A stretch of DNA of 64,000 nt from Verrucomicrobiales bacterium. GTDB taxonomy: Bacteria; Verrucomicrobiota; Verrucomicrobiia; Limisphaerales; J093. The notes below the pieces were generated by a model that worked only from the letters and a program-made list of their open reading frames with translations, ran no database searches and was not told where the DNA came from. A program made the position numbers and the translations under genes. Location: the NCBI GenBank assembly GCA_024233215.1, contig JACKPW010000026.1, positions 9,112-73,111 of the forward strand, in the 5' to 3' direction. How positions within the stretch are numbered: the first letter of the stretch is position 1; each line of letters opens with the position of its first letter. This document shows, one piece after another, positions 1 to 8,397 of this stretch.

Positions 1-1
1 C

Positions 2-1849
2 GAGCAACGCACGGAGTTCCTCACCTCGACGGACACGTGGTTCCGGCCGGTCCAGCTCGCCAACGCCCCGGACGGCACGCTGTATCTCATCGACATGTAC
101 CGCGAGATCATCGAGCACCCGTGGTCGCTGCCACCGGGCATCAAGGAACAACTCGACCTGAACAGCGGGAACGACCGTGGCCGCATTTACCGCATCGTGC
201 CGGAGAACTTCCGACGCCGACCGGACCCGCAGCTGAGCCAGGCCGCCACCGCCGAATGGGTCGGCACGCTCGCCCATCCGAATGCCTGGCACCGCGAGAC
301 CGCAGCCCGGCTGCTTTACGAGGGACAGGACCCTGCCGCGGTGCCCTTGCTCGAAGCGCTGCTCAGTACCTCGCCTTCGCCTCTCGGACGCCTTCACGCC
401 TTGTACGCACTGGACGGCCTGCAGGCGCTCGCGCCGGGCCACCTGCAAAGCGGCCTGAAGGATCCGGACGACGCGGTGCGCGAGCACAGTGTTCGACTGG
501 CCGAGCGCTTTCTGGATTCGGGGGGCAACGAGGAACTGCGGCAGGGGCTGCTCGCCCTCGCCGGGGATCCCTCGGCCCGGGTGCGCTTCCAGCTCGCCTT
601 CACCCTGGGCGAGTTGAAGGACCCCCGGCGCATCGACGCCCTGGCGCACATTGCACGGATCGATGCGGGAAGCGCCTATACGCGCGCGGCCGTCCTGAAC
701 TCGTTGACCGATGGTGTCGATGCCATGTTCGCCCGAGTGGTGGCGTGGTTCGCGCCTGATGCCTCCCCGGCGCCGGGCCAGGCGGAGCACGAATTCCTGG
801 GCCAGCTGGTGGAGCTGGTCGGTGCCCGCAACCGACCGGCGGAAATCGCTCCGGTTCGATCCTACATCAGCCAGGCCGATTCCGCCGTTGCGTTCACGCT
901 CGTGCATGCCTTGGGTGAAGGTCTTCGCCGCGCGAACCAGAGTCTCGACCTCACGGGCATGGAGGCACTGCTGGATCGCGCCGCCGACCTCGCGGTGGCC
1001 CAGGACGCCCCGGTGACGACCCGGGTTCAGGCCATCGAGCTTCTGGGGGCCCGACCGTTTGAAACGGTGGGGGAAACGCTGCTCTCCCTGTTGACGCAAA
1101 CGCAGCCGCGCGAGGTGCAACTGGCTGCCATTCGCACGGTGGGTCGCTTCACCGCGCCGGAGGTGGGGCCCGGGCTGGTCGCCCGGTGGCGGGCCTGGAC
1201 CCCGCGCATGCGCGAGGCGGTGGCCCCGCTTCTGTTGGCCCGCCCCGAACGGATCACCGCGCTCTTTGCCGGCATCGAGGCCGGAACCGTGCGGCCGGCC
1301 GATCTGTCGTCGGTGCAGGTCGATTTCCTGATGAATCACCGCGATGCCGGGATCAAGCGCGAAGCCATCCGGTTGCTCGCCTCGCGAAAGCCCGCCGACC
1401 TGGAGGAAACGTTGTCCGCGCTGCTCCCCGCCGCGTCGCTCACCGGCGATCCCCAAAAAGGGAAGACGCTGTTTCTCGAGCGTTGCGCGTCCTGTCACCG
1501 CCTGGGAGGCGAGGGAACCGACCTGGGACCGCGGCTCTCGACGGTCAAGACTGCGGGGAAGGACAAACTGCTGGTCAGTGTTCTCGATCCAAATCGCGAG
1601 ATGCTGCCGCAATACCTGGCGTTTGAGATCGAGACCACGGACGACGAGAGCATGCTGGGCATCGTCGTGAACGAGACCGACCAGGCAGTGACGCTGCGAC
1701 AGGCCTACGGAATGGAAACCGTGGTGCCGCGATCCCGCATTGCGTCAATGCGGAGTCAGGGCAAGTCGATCATGCCCGAGGGCTTGTTGATCGACCTCCA
1801 CCCCCCGGCGGTGGCCGACCTGCTTGAGTTCATCACCACCGCGGAGTAG
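2..1849 (+). CDS. PVC-type membrane-bound dehydrogenase/HEAT-repeat c-type cytochrome, 3' part
   Basis: The reading frame is open from base 2, so the gene begins upstream of the window. The first visible residues (FRPVQLANAPDGTLYLID) match the end of the PVC-type dehydrogenase (beta-propeller) domain. A long alpha-helical HEAT-repeat stretch follows. Near base 1487 there is a single heme c site, CASCH, inside a GKTLFLERCASCHRLGGEG context, and the protein continues with the beta-rich tail typical of planctomycete/verrucomicrobial heme-binding proteins. In this family the protein is exported and its heme site is assumed to pass electrons from sugar or alcohol oxidation; the substrate is unknown. 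The last 105 bases overlap the convergent downstream gene. The family call is firm; the exact reaction is not. Confidence 0.9.
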   Translation, partial: EQRTEFLTSTDTWFRPVQLANAPDGTLYLIDMYREIIEHPWSLPPGIKEQLDLNSGNDRGRIYRIVPENFRRRPDPQLSQAATAEWVGTLAHPNAWHRETAARLLYEGQDPAAVPLLEALLSTSPSPLGRLHALYALDGLQALAPGHLQSGLKDPDDAVREHSVRLAERFLDSGGNEELRQGLLALAGDPSARVRFQLAFTLGELKDPRRIDALAHIARIDAGSAYTRAAVLNSLTDGVDAMFARVVAWFAPDASPAPGQAEHEFLGQLVELVGARNRPAEIAPVRSYISQADSAVAFTLVHALGEGLRRANQSLDLTGMEALLDRAADLAVAQDAPVTTRVQAIELLGARPFETVGETLLSLLTQTQPREVQLAAIRTVGRFTAPEVGPGLVARWRAWTPRMREAVAPLLLARPERITALFAGIEAGTVRPADLSSVQVDFLMNHRDAGIKREAIRLLASRKPADLEETLSALLPAASLTGDPQKGKTLFLERCASCHRLGGEGTDLGPRLSTVKTAGKDKLLVSVLDPNREMLPQYLAFEIETTDDESMLGIVVNETDQAVTLRQAYGMETVVPRSRIASMRSQGKSIMPEGLLIDLHPPAVADLLEFITTAE

Positions 1850-3220
1850 CTCTCCGATTGCCCGCTTCATCTCCAGTTCGCCGGGAGGTCCGACGCGCGA
1901 ATCGGTCGGCTCATACCCCCCTTCGCCAAAGGCGACGTCGGTGCAGATGTAGCCGGGACCGCTCTCCCCATACGCCGCCACCGCGAGCGGCCGGTCCGGA
2001 GCGAGCCCGTGGGCGAAGAGTTGATACTCGATAAACGATTCGCCCGGCAGATACAGGCTCGTGACCGGACCGAGTTCGAGACTGTGCAACTCAATGGTCG
2101 GATCGCGATGGAACCGTTCGATCCAGGCCAGGTTCAAGGCCGCGTTCAACCGTTGCTGCGGGGAGGCGTCAGTGTCGCCGATCACCCGGCGGGCGGTTTC
2201 CTCCGACCATTCCGGTTCGGTTCGCAGGAAGAACCGGGGGTTTGCCGTGCGCCATCCGACGCGTGAGACGGGAAAGGTCTTCGTGGCCGCAACCGAACGG
2301 GTCATGGCACCGTAAATGCGCGCCGTCAGGGCAACCCGCGCCTCCGGTGAACCGTCGTTGTACTTGCCGGCCGTGATGTTGCCCCCACAACCGGTGAAAT
2401 AGATCTGCGGCACCTGCTCCTCGCGTTCAAGCCGGGCTCGTGCCAATCCCACCGTGTCCGAGGTCGCCCGGCCGTCACCGTAGTAGCTCATGGGATGGCT
2501 CGCGTAGTAGTGCATCCGGACCAGCGGCCGGTCGCCGTGCAGAAGCGTGATCGTCCGCAGCCAGGGATCAATCAGCCCCTCCGGTGCGGCGTGTTGGGCC
2601 GGGTCCTTCGTGCTGCTGTAGCGCACCCAGACCGAGCCGTCCTCGCGACGCAACCGCCGGTTCGAGGCGAACTTCTCCACTCTCGCCTGTCCGAAACCCA
2701 CCTGATCAAACCCCTCGAACCGGCGACAGGCCTCCCGCACCGTGCCGGCGAGGCGGCGGGTTGCCTCCGCGAGGAAGTCCAAATCCAGGTGCGCCGGAGG
2801 CGCCTCCGTCCGACGCAACAGCAGCTCGGCGTTGGCGTCGGCAATGGGCGCATTGTGCTGATGCACCGTGTGCACGGAAACGTGGTCCGGCGACACATCC
2901 GCCCCGGCCGCAAGTTGATCCCGAAACGCCTCGAACGCGCCGGTCTGCAGGAGGCACCAGTCCACCGAGCAGAGCACGTAACGATTCGATCCGTCTTCGA
3001 GGACCACCCCCTTCGCCAGCAGAGGATCATCCACCGCCTCCAGCGGTTTAATCCAGCCACCGCACAGGGGATGACCAATCGGCGGGGTCACGTCGCAGGA
3101 AAACGTGGCCACGCGCAATTCCCCGGCGCCGACGGCCTGGGCCAGCAGGATGCCGGCAGCTGCCAGGATGAAGGGAAGTCGCGGGGAGGACCCGCGGTGA
3201 GTGCCGTTGATTCTGAACAT
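1745..3220 (-). CDS. Neutral/alkaline ceramidase-like secreted hydrolase
   Basis: The start at 3220 (MFRINGTHRG...) is preferred over the in-frame start at 3340 because it puts a signal peptide (LPFILAAAGILLAQAVGA) at the N terminus. The mature part opens with LRVATFSCDVTPPIGHPLCG, the hallmark of neutral/alkaline non-lysosomal ceramidase-like proteins. The candidate metal-binding histidines in HTVHQHNAP and the CGGNITAG segment follow. PVC bacteria carry many such paralogues, often as sugar-ester or amide hydrolases of unproven substrate, so ceramide itself should not be assumed. The 3' end runs 105 bases into the convergent cytochrome gene; the last ~28 residues are low-complexity antisense-like sequence and probably not part of the fold. 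Confidence 0.85.
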   Translation of the reverse strand: MFRINGTHRGSSPRLPFILAAAGILLAQAVGAGELRVATFSCDVTPPIGHPLCGGWIKPLEAVDDPLLAKGVVLEDGSNRYVLCSVDWCLLQTGAFEAFRDQLAAGADVSPDHVSVHTVHQHNAPIADANAELLLRRTEAPPAHLDLDFLAEATRRLAGTVREACRRFEGFDQVGFGQARVEKFASNRRLRREDGSVWVRYSSTKDPAQHAAPEGLIDPWLRTITLLHGDRPLVRMHYYASHPMSYYGDGRATSDTVGLARARLEREEQVPQIYFTGCGGNITAGKYNDGSPEARVALTARIYGAMTRSVAATKTFPVSRVGWRTANPRFFLRTEPEWSEETARRVIGDTDASPQQRLNAALNLAWIERFHRDPTIELHSLELGPVTSLYLPGESFIEYQLFAHGLAPDRPLAVAAYGESGPGYICTDVAFGEGGYEPTDSRVGPPGELEMKRAIGELLRGGDELKQVGHRRGVEVDQQALGHDRLALTPH

Positions 3221-3545
3221 GAGCGCATGGTCGTGACGATGCGGCCGGCGGGCAACTGTTTTCGGGTCTCCTCCTACGGAGTGCAGTGGCACGCGAAGCA
3301 CGACACCGCTCCGGGCTGCGCTTGCCGTCCCGGGGAGCACACCCGCCCCCGGGTGTATCGGACGGCGCCCCCGCCGTCCTCTCCCACCGGCGCACCTGCA
3401 CCCTGCTGCGGACCCGATGGGGTGCTACGGCAGGAGTTTTCGGCGAGGGCGCCAAAAACAGCACGCGAGGGCGCGTGCGCGCCCGGGTGCTACGCAGTGA
3501 GCTGCACGCAATGGCCACGCCGGGGATTGCGCCGGTTTCCACTTC
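3221..3545. other. Divergent intergenic region with GC-rich hairpins
   Basis: This region separates two divergent genes and should hold both promoters, but no clear -35/-10 pair stands out. It contains small perfect hairpins: ACACCCG/CGGGTGT at 3339-3356 with a 4-base loop, and GCACGCG/CGCGTGC at 3461-3478. No gene was recognised in it. Confidence 0.4.
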
Positions 3546-5453
3546 GTGCGAACAAAGGCCGCTGTGAACACAAAATGCGCCCGGGCCGTAATCCTGCTGG
3601 CGTTCCCGCTGGCGGCCTTCAGCACCGCAACGAGTGCCGACCTGGCAACGCTTCATTGCGAGGTGGTGGATGCTGAAACCGGTCAACTGCTGCCCTGCAC
3701 GGTGGAGTTGACCGATGTCACCGGGCAACGGGTAACCCATGGCGCCGGCTACCGGCAGGGCTTTCGTTGCGCTGGGGAGTTCACCGAAACCGTGCCGCCC
3801 GGCAACACCACCCTCCGGGTGCGACGTGGATTCGAATACCGCGCCGAGCAGCGGACCCTGGACCTCCATGCCGGCGAAACCCGGGATCTGCGCATCGCCC
3901 TCGAGCGGATCGTTGACCTGCGGTCTCGCGGCTGGTTCTCCGGGGACAGTCATGCACACATGATCCACGGCGAACGCACGGTGCCGGTCTGCTTCGAGGA
4001 GGTGGCGTTGGCGGCCGGGGCCGAGGATTTGCATTACCTGTCCCTGAGCCATGCCTGGCAGCTGGCTGATCCCACCCCGGAAGCGTTGGATGGGATCCTG
4101 CAGCCCTTAAGCCGGCCCGATTGCCAGCTCACCTGGAATCTGGAGGCGCCGAAGAACTACCACCTCGGTGATGCCGGCCGCTGTCTCGGTCATTGCTGGG
4201 GGCTCGGTGTACGGGGCCGCACGATCGACGGGGCCAACGTGATCCCGCTGTTGCTCGATGCCAGCGCGGCCGATTACGAATCGACCAAGCCTCCGTACGC
4301 GAACTTCGAGTCGCACCGCCTCATTCACGAACAGGGCGGCGCCGTGTTCTACACCCATCCCCTGCGCTGGTGGACCGGCTCCTGGGGCGGCCACGGCGGC
4401 TACCCCGTGCGTGAGCAGATGCGCATCTCCAACATGGCGGTCGAGTTGCCGCTGGATGTGCTTGTCGGGCCGACGTTCGACGGGCTCGACGTCATCACCG
4501 GCGCCGGAGAACACGCGGCGAATGCGAAGGCCTTTCAGCTTTGGTGCCTGCTGCTCAATCACGGGTACCGCCTCGCGGCCACCGGTTCCTCCGACGCCTG
4601 CTTCGACCGGCCGGGCGGCGCGGTTCCGGGAGTGCCCCGGGTCTACACCCACCTCGACGGGGATTTCAGCCTGGCCGAGGTCACCCGTGCCACGGCCGGA
4701 GGTCATACGTTCGTCACGACGGGACCGCTGCTCCTGGCAAGCATCAACGGCAGTCCTCCGGGAACCTCCTTTCCGGCCGGTGCCGCGGTTCAGCAGTTGT
4801 CAATCGAGGCCTGGGCCTCGGGGACCGATTCCCGTGGACTGACCCGCGTCGAGCTTCTGCGAAACGGGATTCCAGAACACACGTTCCGACTGGACCCGCC
4901 GCAGCCCTCGTGGCGAACGAACTTGATGCTCAGGGAAAGCGAGACGGCTTGGTACTGCGTCCGCGCCTGGGGTGGGGAGGAGCGCACACAGCAGGCCATC
5001 ACGGGGGCCTTCTGGTTTGAGTCAGCCGGACATCAGCCACCCGAACCGGTGCAGCCCCAAGTCGAGATCACCCTGGTGGACGCGACCACCGGCAAGCCCC
5101 TCGCCGGCACGGTCACCGAAGTCGCCTTGGCCGGGCCGCTGCGGCGGCCGGGTCGGCAGCATCAGGTCCACGCAGGCAAGGCAACTTGCACGGTGCCCGG
5201 TACCGTCCGGTTGCGCGCCGAGGTTCCCGGCTACGAGCCAATGACCCTGAGCCCGTTTCTCGACTCACCCCAACTGGTGGAGTTGATCACCGGCCTGGAT
5301 GATCAGGCGTTGTTGGACTGGACGACCTACGAACGATTGCGTGCCATGCTCGGCGAACTGCAGCTGACCTTCCGATTGCAGCGCCGGTCGGAGAGCAGGG
5401 GTCAGTCCCGAGTATCGCGCACTGGCAGCGTGGAGAGGGGCGAAAAAGCATGA
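3546..5453 (+). CDS. CehA/McbA-family secreted metallohydrolase (PHP-like fold)
   Basis: The ORF starts with GTG at 3546. A second GTG at 3564 has AAAGG five bases upstream and gives a cleaner signal peptide (MNTKCARAVILLAFPLAAFSTATSA), so it may be the true start. An N-terminal carboxypeptidase-regulatory-like beta domain (residues ~30-125) is followed by the PHP-type metal motif GDSHAHMIHGE near residue 134 and a second histidine cluster (LHYLSLSHAW). This is the architecture of the CehA/McbA family, which is named after carbaryl hydrolase but mostly has unknown substrates. A second beta-sandwich module lies near the C terminus. The final ~20 codons are formed by a REP-like palindrome (5398-5470), so the native C terminus may have been altered. 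Confidence 0.85.
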   Translation: MRTKAAVNTKCARAVILLAFPLAAFSTATSADLATLHCEVVDAETGQLLPCTVELTDVTGQRVTHGAGYRQGFRCAGEFTETVPPGNTTLRVRRGFEYRAEQRTLDLHAGETRDLRIALERIVDLRSRGWFSGDSHAHMIHGERTVPVCFEEVALAAGAEDLHYLSLSHAWQLADPTPEALDGILQPLSRPDCQLTWNLEAPKNYHLGDAGRCLGHCWGLGVRGRTIDGANVIPLLLDASAADYESTKPPYANFESHRLIHEQGGAVFYTHPLRWWTGSWGGHGGYPVREQMRISNMAVELPLDVLVGPTFDGLDVITGAGEHAANAKAFQLWCLLLNHGYRLAATGSSDACFDRPGGAVPGVPRVYTHLDGDFSLAEVTRATAGGHTFVTTGPLLLASINGSPPGTSFPAGAAVQQLSIEAWASGTDSRGLTRVELLRNGIPEHTFRLDPPQPSWRTNLMLRESETAWYCVRAWGGEERTQQAITGAFWFESAGHQPPEPVQPQVEITLVDATTGKPLAGTVTEVALAGPLRRPGRQHQVHAGKATCTVPGTVRLRAEVPGYEPMTLSPFLDSPQLVELITGLDDQALLDWTTYERLRAMLGELQLTFRLQRRSESRGQSRVSRTGSVERGEKA

Positions 5454-5470
5454 AACTCGGGACTGACCCC
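5398..5470. repeat. REP-like palindrome, 16-bp perfect arms
   Basis: Left arm GGGGTCAGTCCCGAGT at 5398-5413 and its exact reverse complement at 5455-5470 are separated by 41 bases. The arms resemble the GGGGTCAGTCCC-type REP sequences mobilised by RAYT transposases in other bacteria. The left arm encodes part of the C terminus of the upstream hydrolase. A 13-base piece of the right arm and its flank (GACTGACCCCGTC) recurs near 30820. Confidence 0.75.
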
Positions 5471-5491
5471 GTCCCGCTTCTCCCGGTTGGT

Positions 5492-6553
5492 TCAATAGGG
5501 CGGCAATGTGCGCCGCAGTCCGTGAGCGAGAATGATGGCCAAGAAGAACATGTTTCGGAGAGGAACGCCAATCCAGCAATACCGGACGCCGGGCTGCGGT
5601 TGGCCTTCCTCCTTCGTGCGGGCCAGTCGGGCGGCCAGAAGCCGGAACGTCCCCGGCGTACGGGGCCATTCGCATAGCCCGTCCAGCCAGTCCGACGGGA
5701 TTCCCTCCACGCCCGCCTCCGCTCCCGCCAGTGCCCCGACGATTGCGCCCACGGTGTCGGTGTCGCCGCCGCAATCCAAGGCCGCGGTCAGGGCTCTCCG
5801 GAAATCCCCCGGATGACGGAGCCAAGCGTAAAGGGCCACCGGCACGGTGTGAAACGCATAGCCGGTGACGCCGCGCTGCAGTCCCAGCGACGTCGCGAAG
5901 TCGGGCACGGGATCTTTCCGCGCGAGCGCTTCACGGAGCCTTCCGCACAACCCCAGCCATTCCTCTCCGGTTCCGCACGCCGGCAGACGGGCCAGGAACT
6001 CCTCCGCTTCGGATTCCTGCCGGACGATGCCGGCGGCCGCCTCGGCCACCGCCAGCGCCGCGGTTTCCGCCCGGGGATCGGTGTGGGTGAGACGGGTGGA
6101 CGCCCGCACATAGTCGCGCCGTCGTTCCGTATCATCGGCGAAGAAGCCGCCGAGGATCGCGCTCCGCATGGCCGGACCGTTCCCGGCCGAGAACACGCCA
6201 CTCCGTTCCGCGGAGAACCCGACCCAGAGCTTCAAGCAAGCCCGGGCGGTGGCCAGGCCGACCCCGGCCGGCAGCGCGAGAAACCACCAACGCAACCGGC
6301 GGGCCAGCCGGCTCTGGAACCTCCGGGCGTCCGTGGGCGATTCCAGCAAAGACTGGCCGACGAAGAACGCGTGTTCCGTGTCGTCGCTGACCATCCCCCG
6401 GCCGAACGTCAGCCGCATCCGCCAATCGCCCTTCCACCGCCGCCGGATCCGCTCCGGCGAAAGCCCCTCCGCCGGCAGCCCCAGCGCATCGCCCACCGCC
6501 GTGCCCAGCAGCAATCCGGCGAAGCATCGTTCCAGGTGATCGCGTTCGTTCAT
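5492..6553 (-). CDS. ADP-ribosylglycohydrolase family protein
   Basis: The 353-residue protein begins GLLLGTAVGDALGLPAEG, the standard ADP-ribosylglycohydrolase opening, and has the magnesium-binding motifs SDDTEHAF (residues ~56-63) and GGDTDTVGAIVGAL (~255-268). The family removes ADP-ribose from proteins, arginine or small molecules with two Mg ions; the substrate here is unknown. The C-terminal ~30 residues contain an unusual hydrophobic stretch (FFLAIILAHGL) that could be a membrane anchor or read-through tail. The start ATG overlaps the stop of a broken nucleotidyltransferase (ATGA). This suggests that the two were once translationally coupled. Confidence 0.9.
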   Translation of the reverse strand: MNERDHLERCFAGLLLGTAVGDALGLPAEGLSPERIRRRWKGDWRMRLTFGRGMVSDDTEHAFFVGQSLLESPTDARRFQSRLARRLRWWFLALPAGVGLATARACLKLWVGFSAERSGVFSAGNGPAMRSAILGGFFADDTERRRDYVRASTRLTHTDPRAETAALAVAEAAAGIVRQESEAEEFLARLPACGTGEEWLGLCGRLREALARKDPVPDFATSLGLQRGVTGYAFHTVPVALYAWLRHPGDFRRALTAALDCGGDTDTVGAIVGALAGAEAGVEGIPSDWLDGLCEWPRTPGTFRLLAARLARTKEEGQPQPGVRYCWIGVPLRNMFFLAIILAHGLRRTLPPY

Positions 6554-6666
6554 GGAGAGGAATCCGGCGACGGAAACCCATACAGATGCGCCCCGCTGAT
6601 GCTGGCAAACAACAACGGATACGGCTGCGCCGCCACGATGCGCTGAAGACGGGGGTCAATGGTCAC
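6550..6666 (-). pseudogene. Truncated nucleotidyltransferase, N-terminal remnant
   Basis: A GTG-started 38-codon frame reads MTIDPRLQRIVAAQPYPLLF and then SISGAHLYGFPSPDS before stopping. The segment SGAHLYGFPSPDS is the start of the catalytic motif (G-S/A-x-x-Y-G-x-x-S-x-D-S-D-x-D) of a large family of predicted pol-beta-type nucleotidyltransferases. The protein ends just before the catalytic aspartates, so it cannot be active. The stop overlaps the ATG of the ADP-ribosylglycohydrolase by 4 bases, which suggests an internal deletion that fused the 5' end of this gene to its downstream neighbour. An alternative is a deliberately short leader peptide. Confidence 0.65.
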
Positions 6667-7266
6667 GGAGAACCTCTTGATTCTTGACGCTCATACCACT
6701 CACACGCCTTCCCAAGCGTGCCCCGCCGGCCCGGTTTCCGCACGCCCTTTTCGGGCCTGTGGGACACGGGTAGGGCAGAGGGGAATCCGAGCTCGGCAAC
6801 GCAGCCCATGGGAGGTGCATCACGTTTGTGTGGGTGAACAACAGCCTATCGGGTTCTGCTGCGACGCTGGGCTGATTGAGGGGGCGACGCTCAGGTGCGG
6901 TCTATGTTCGTGAATGCAGCTAACCACTGCAGCACCAACCGGGAAAGCTGGCCAAGGATCTCAAGCCAACCTCCAAACCACGCCCGGAGACTGCCTTCTG
7001 GGCGCTTGTTGACCACGGGACGCGACTTGTGTGCAGAGCGAGCTTCTTGCCCAACTCGACCTCTGTCAGCATCGCCGACGGATTGAACCTCTGACCTTAC
7101 GCTGGCGCTAAATCGAAAAACGCCGGCGCACTCAGCCTTGACTGTCGTTCGCCTTACCGTCTTCTGCTGGCGTCCAGCTGTCGGCAACTCCGAGGGACCG
7201 GGGCGAGATGATCGCTGATCATGCATGACAATCAGCTACGCGCCTTTCGTGTGCCTGTCCACGAGT
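6667..7266. other. 600-base region without a recognisable gene
   Basis: Only short, low-quality frames occur here. A 111-codon minus-strand frame (6891-7226) has no recognisable features and an untypical composition. The stretch lies between a truncated gene and a low-GC hypothetical gene and is probably decayed accessory DNA. Confidence 0.4.
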
Positions 7267-7269
7267 CAA

Positions 7270-8061
7270 TTACTTGTCGGGTGTTCGACTCGCCAGCCGC
7301 CGGACGAAATTCTCACGCAGGAAGCGAGCGTAGAGGCTCTCCCCACTCGATGCAGCCTTGTCTGCCTTGGGAGTGAGGTGCTCGGCATTTTCCAGGGCGC
7401 GTCTCAGGGGTTCAACAAACGCGGCCAGTTCTCGCCGAGCTTTCGACACTCGCGACCGTTCCCCGGCAGTCAGGGGCCGAATCCCGAACGACCGGATATC
7501 ATGTGCCTCGACTGCCAACCACGAAACCTGACGGTTTCTTTTCCCCCGACGCTTTTCGGTGTGCTTATTGGCTGGGACGGTGATTCTGGTGAAAGGGTCA
7601 TCCGTGTCCGGCAGCCCTCTCCGTCGTCTTTCCTCGTTGATACAGGATATGAAGAGCCGGCAAAGGGATTCATCGCTGGCCGTCAAGTCCCACATGAGTC
7701 TTCCTAGAGATGCGTATCCTGCCGATAGAGATGGCGGGAAGATCCCGCAGACGGCCCTTTCCGGCTTCGGCGCGATCACCCCTCGAATCCAAGCAGCCTG
7801 CCAGACAGGGACCGAGTGCCACTCGGGTAGCTGTGAAAAATCCGTTCTCCGCAGGAGTTCAAGTCGGAAGGCGATAAGCTCCTCTCGTCGGTGCCACGAG
7901 TTCCACTCGGCCGAAAAGCCGTACGAGGGGTATTCTCTCACCAAGCGCCTCCACTTTGTCGTGTGCGTGAGCTCGTCGAACTCCAAGAACACAAGACGAC
8001 GCCACCACCAACGCTGCGAAACGCATTCTGGCAGCTCAGAGTCCGTTCGCTCCGTCTTCAT
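7270..8061 (-). CDS. Hypothetical protein
   Basis: I do not recognise this ~263-residue protein (ATG at 8061; an in-frame GTG at 8079 would add six residues). It is rich in Arg, Trp and Glu. Visible landmarks are SQRWWWRRLVFLEFDELTH near the N terminus, a middle segment AGYASLGRLMWDLTASDESL, and a basic, charged C terminus. No membrane segment or signal peptide is evident. Base composition is lower in GC than the neighbours, which fits recent acquisition. Its 5' end lies on top of an RlaP-like C-terminal remnant. It could be a cytoplasmic accessory protein; no function is proposed. Confidence 0.55.
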   Translation of the reverse strand: MKTERTDSELPECVSQRWWWRRLVFLEFDELTHTTKWRRLVREYPSYGFSAEWNSWHRREELIAFRLELLRRTDFSQLPEWHSVPVWQAAWIRGVIAPKPERAVCGIFPPSLSAGYASLGRLMWDLTASDESLCRLFISCINEERRRRGLPDTDDPFTRITVPANKHTEKRRGKRNRQVSWLAVEAHDIRSFGIRPLTAGERSRVSKARRELAAFVEPLRRALENAEHLTPKADKAASSGESLYARFLRENFVRRLASRTPDK

Positions 8062-8162
8062 CGTGCGATCTTGCTCCACGGCGTGACGAAGCTGTGATTC
8101 GCGGCTTCTTGGTCGGGGCGTTCGGGGAGCTTAGTTTCAGCGAAGATTCGCCTGGGATCACG
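8058..8162 (-). pseudogene. RlaP-like nucleotidyltransferase, C-terminal remnant
   Basis: The frame reads RRIFAETKLPERPDQEAAN and ends at 8058. It matches the C terminus of the intact nucleotidyltransferase at 10869-11867 (ATKLPERPDYEAANRFL). At the DNA level 21 bases are identical (8112-8132 versus 10935-10955). No upstream part of such a gene is present before the next gene at 8191. This is therefore a scar of a second RlaP-like gene. Confidence 0.65.
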
Positions 8163-8190
8163 GGGGAATTGCGAGTTCGGAATGGGTTGC

Positions 8191-8397
8191 TCATCTCGCG
8201 GCGGCGGCGGCGTTTGGTTGTGGGAGAGGGGCCTCGTGAACTTCGCCGCCGTTCCCCTTGTTCTGAGAGGCGCGCAGCGTCAACTCGCGTTCTCGCAGTG
8301 CGTCCAGCATCTTCAGCTTCTCCGCAATCGGACGGGCGGCGAGGCGGCGGCGGAATTCGCGTTTGCTTTCCAGGATCTTGGCGAGATCAAAGGTCAT
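8191..8397 (-). CDS. Small hypothetical protein, partner of nucleotidyltransferase
   Basis: This 68-residue protein (MTFDLAKILESKREFRRRLA...) is mostly helical, highly charged, and ends in a disordered Ala/Pro/Asn tail. It overlaps the stop of the upstream nucleotidyltransferase by 4 bases (ATGA), so the two are translationally coupled. The pairing of a small helical protein with a nucleotidyltransferase resembles type IV or MNT-like toxin-antitoxin arrangements. That role is an inference; the protein itself has no motif I can name. Confidence 0.7.
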   Translation of the reverse strand: MTFDLAKILESKREFRRRLAARPIAEKLKMLDALRERELTLRASQNKGNGGEVHEAPLPQPNAAAAAR

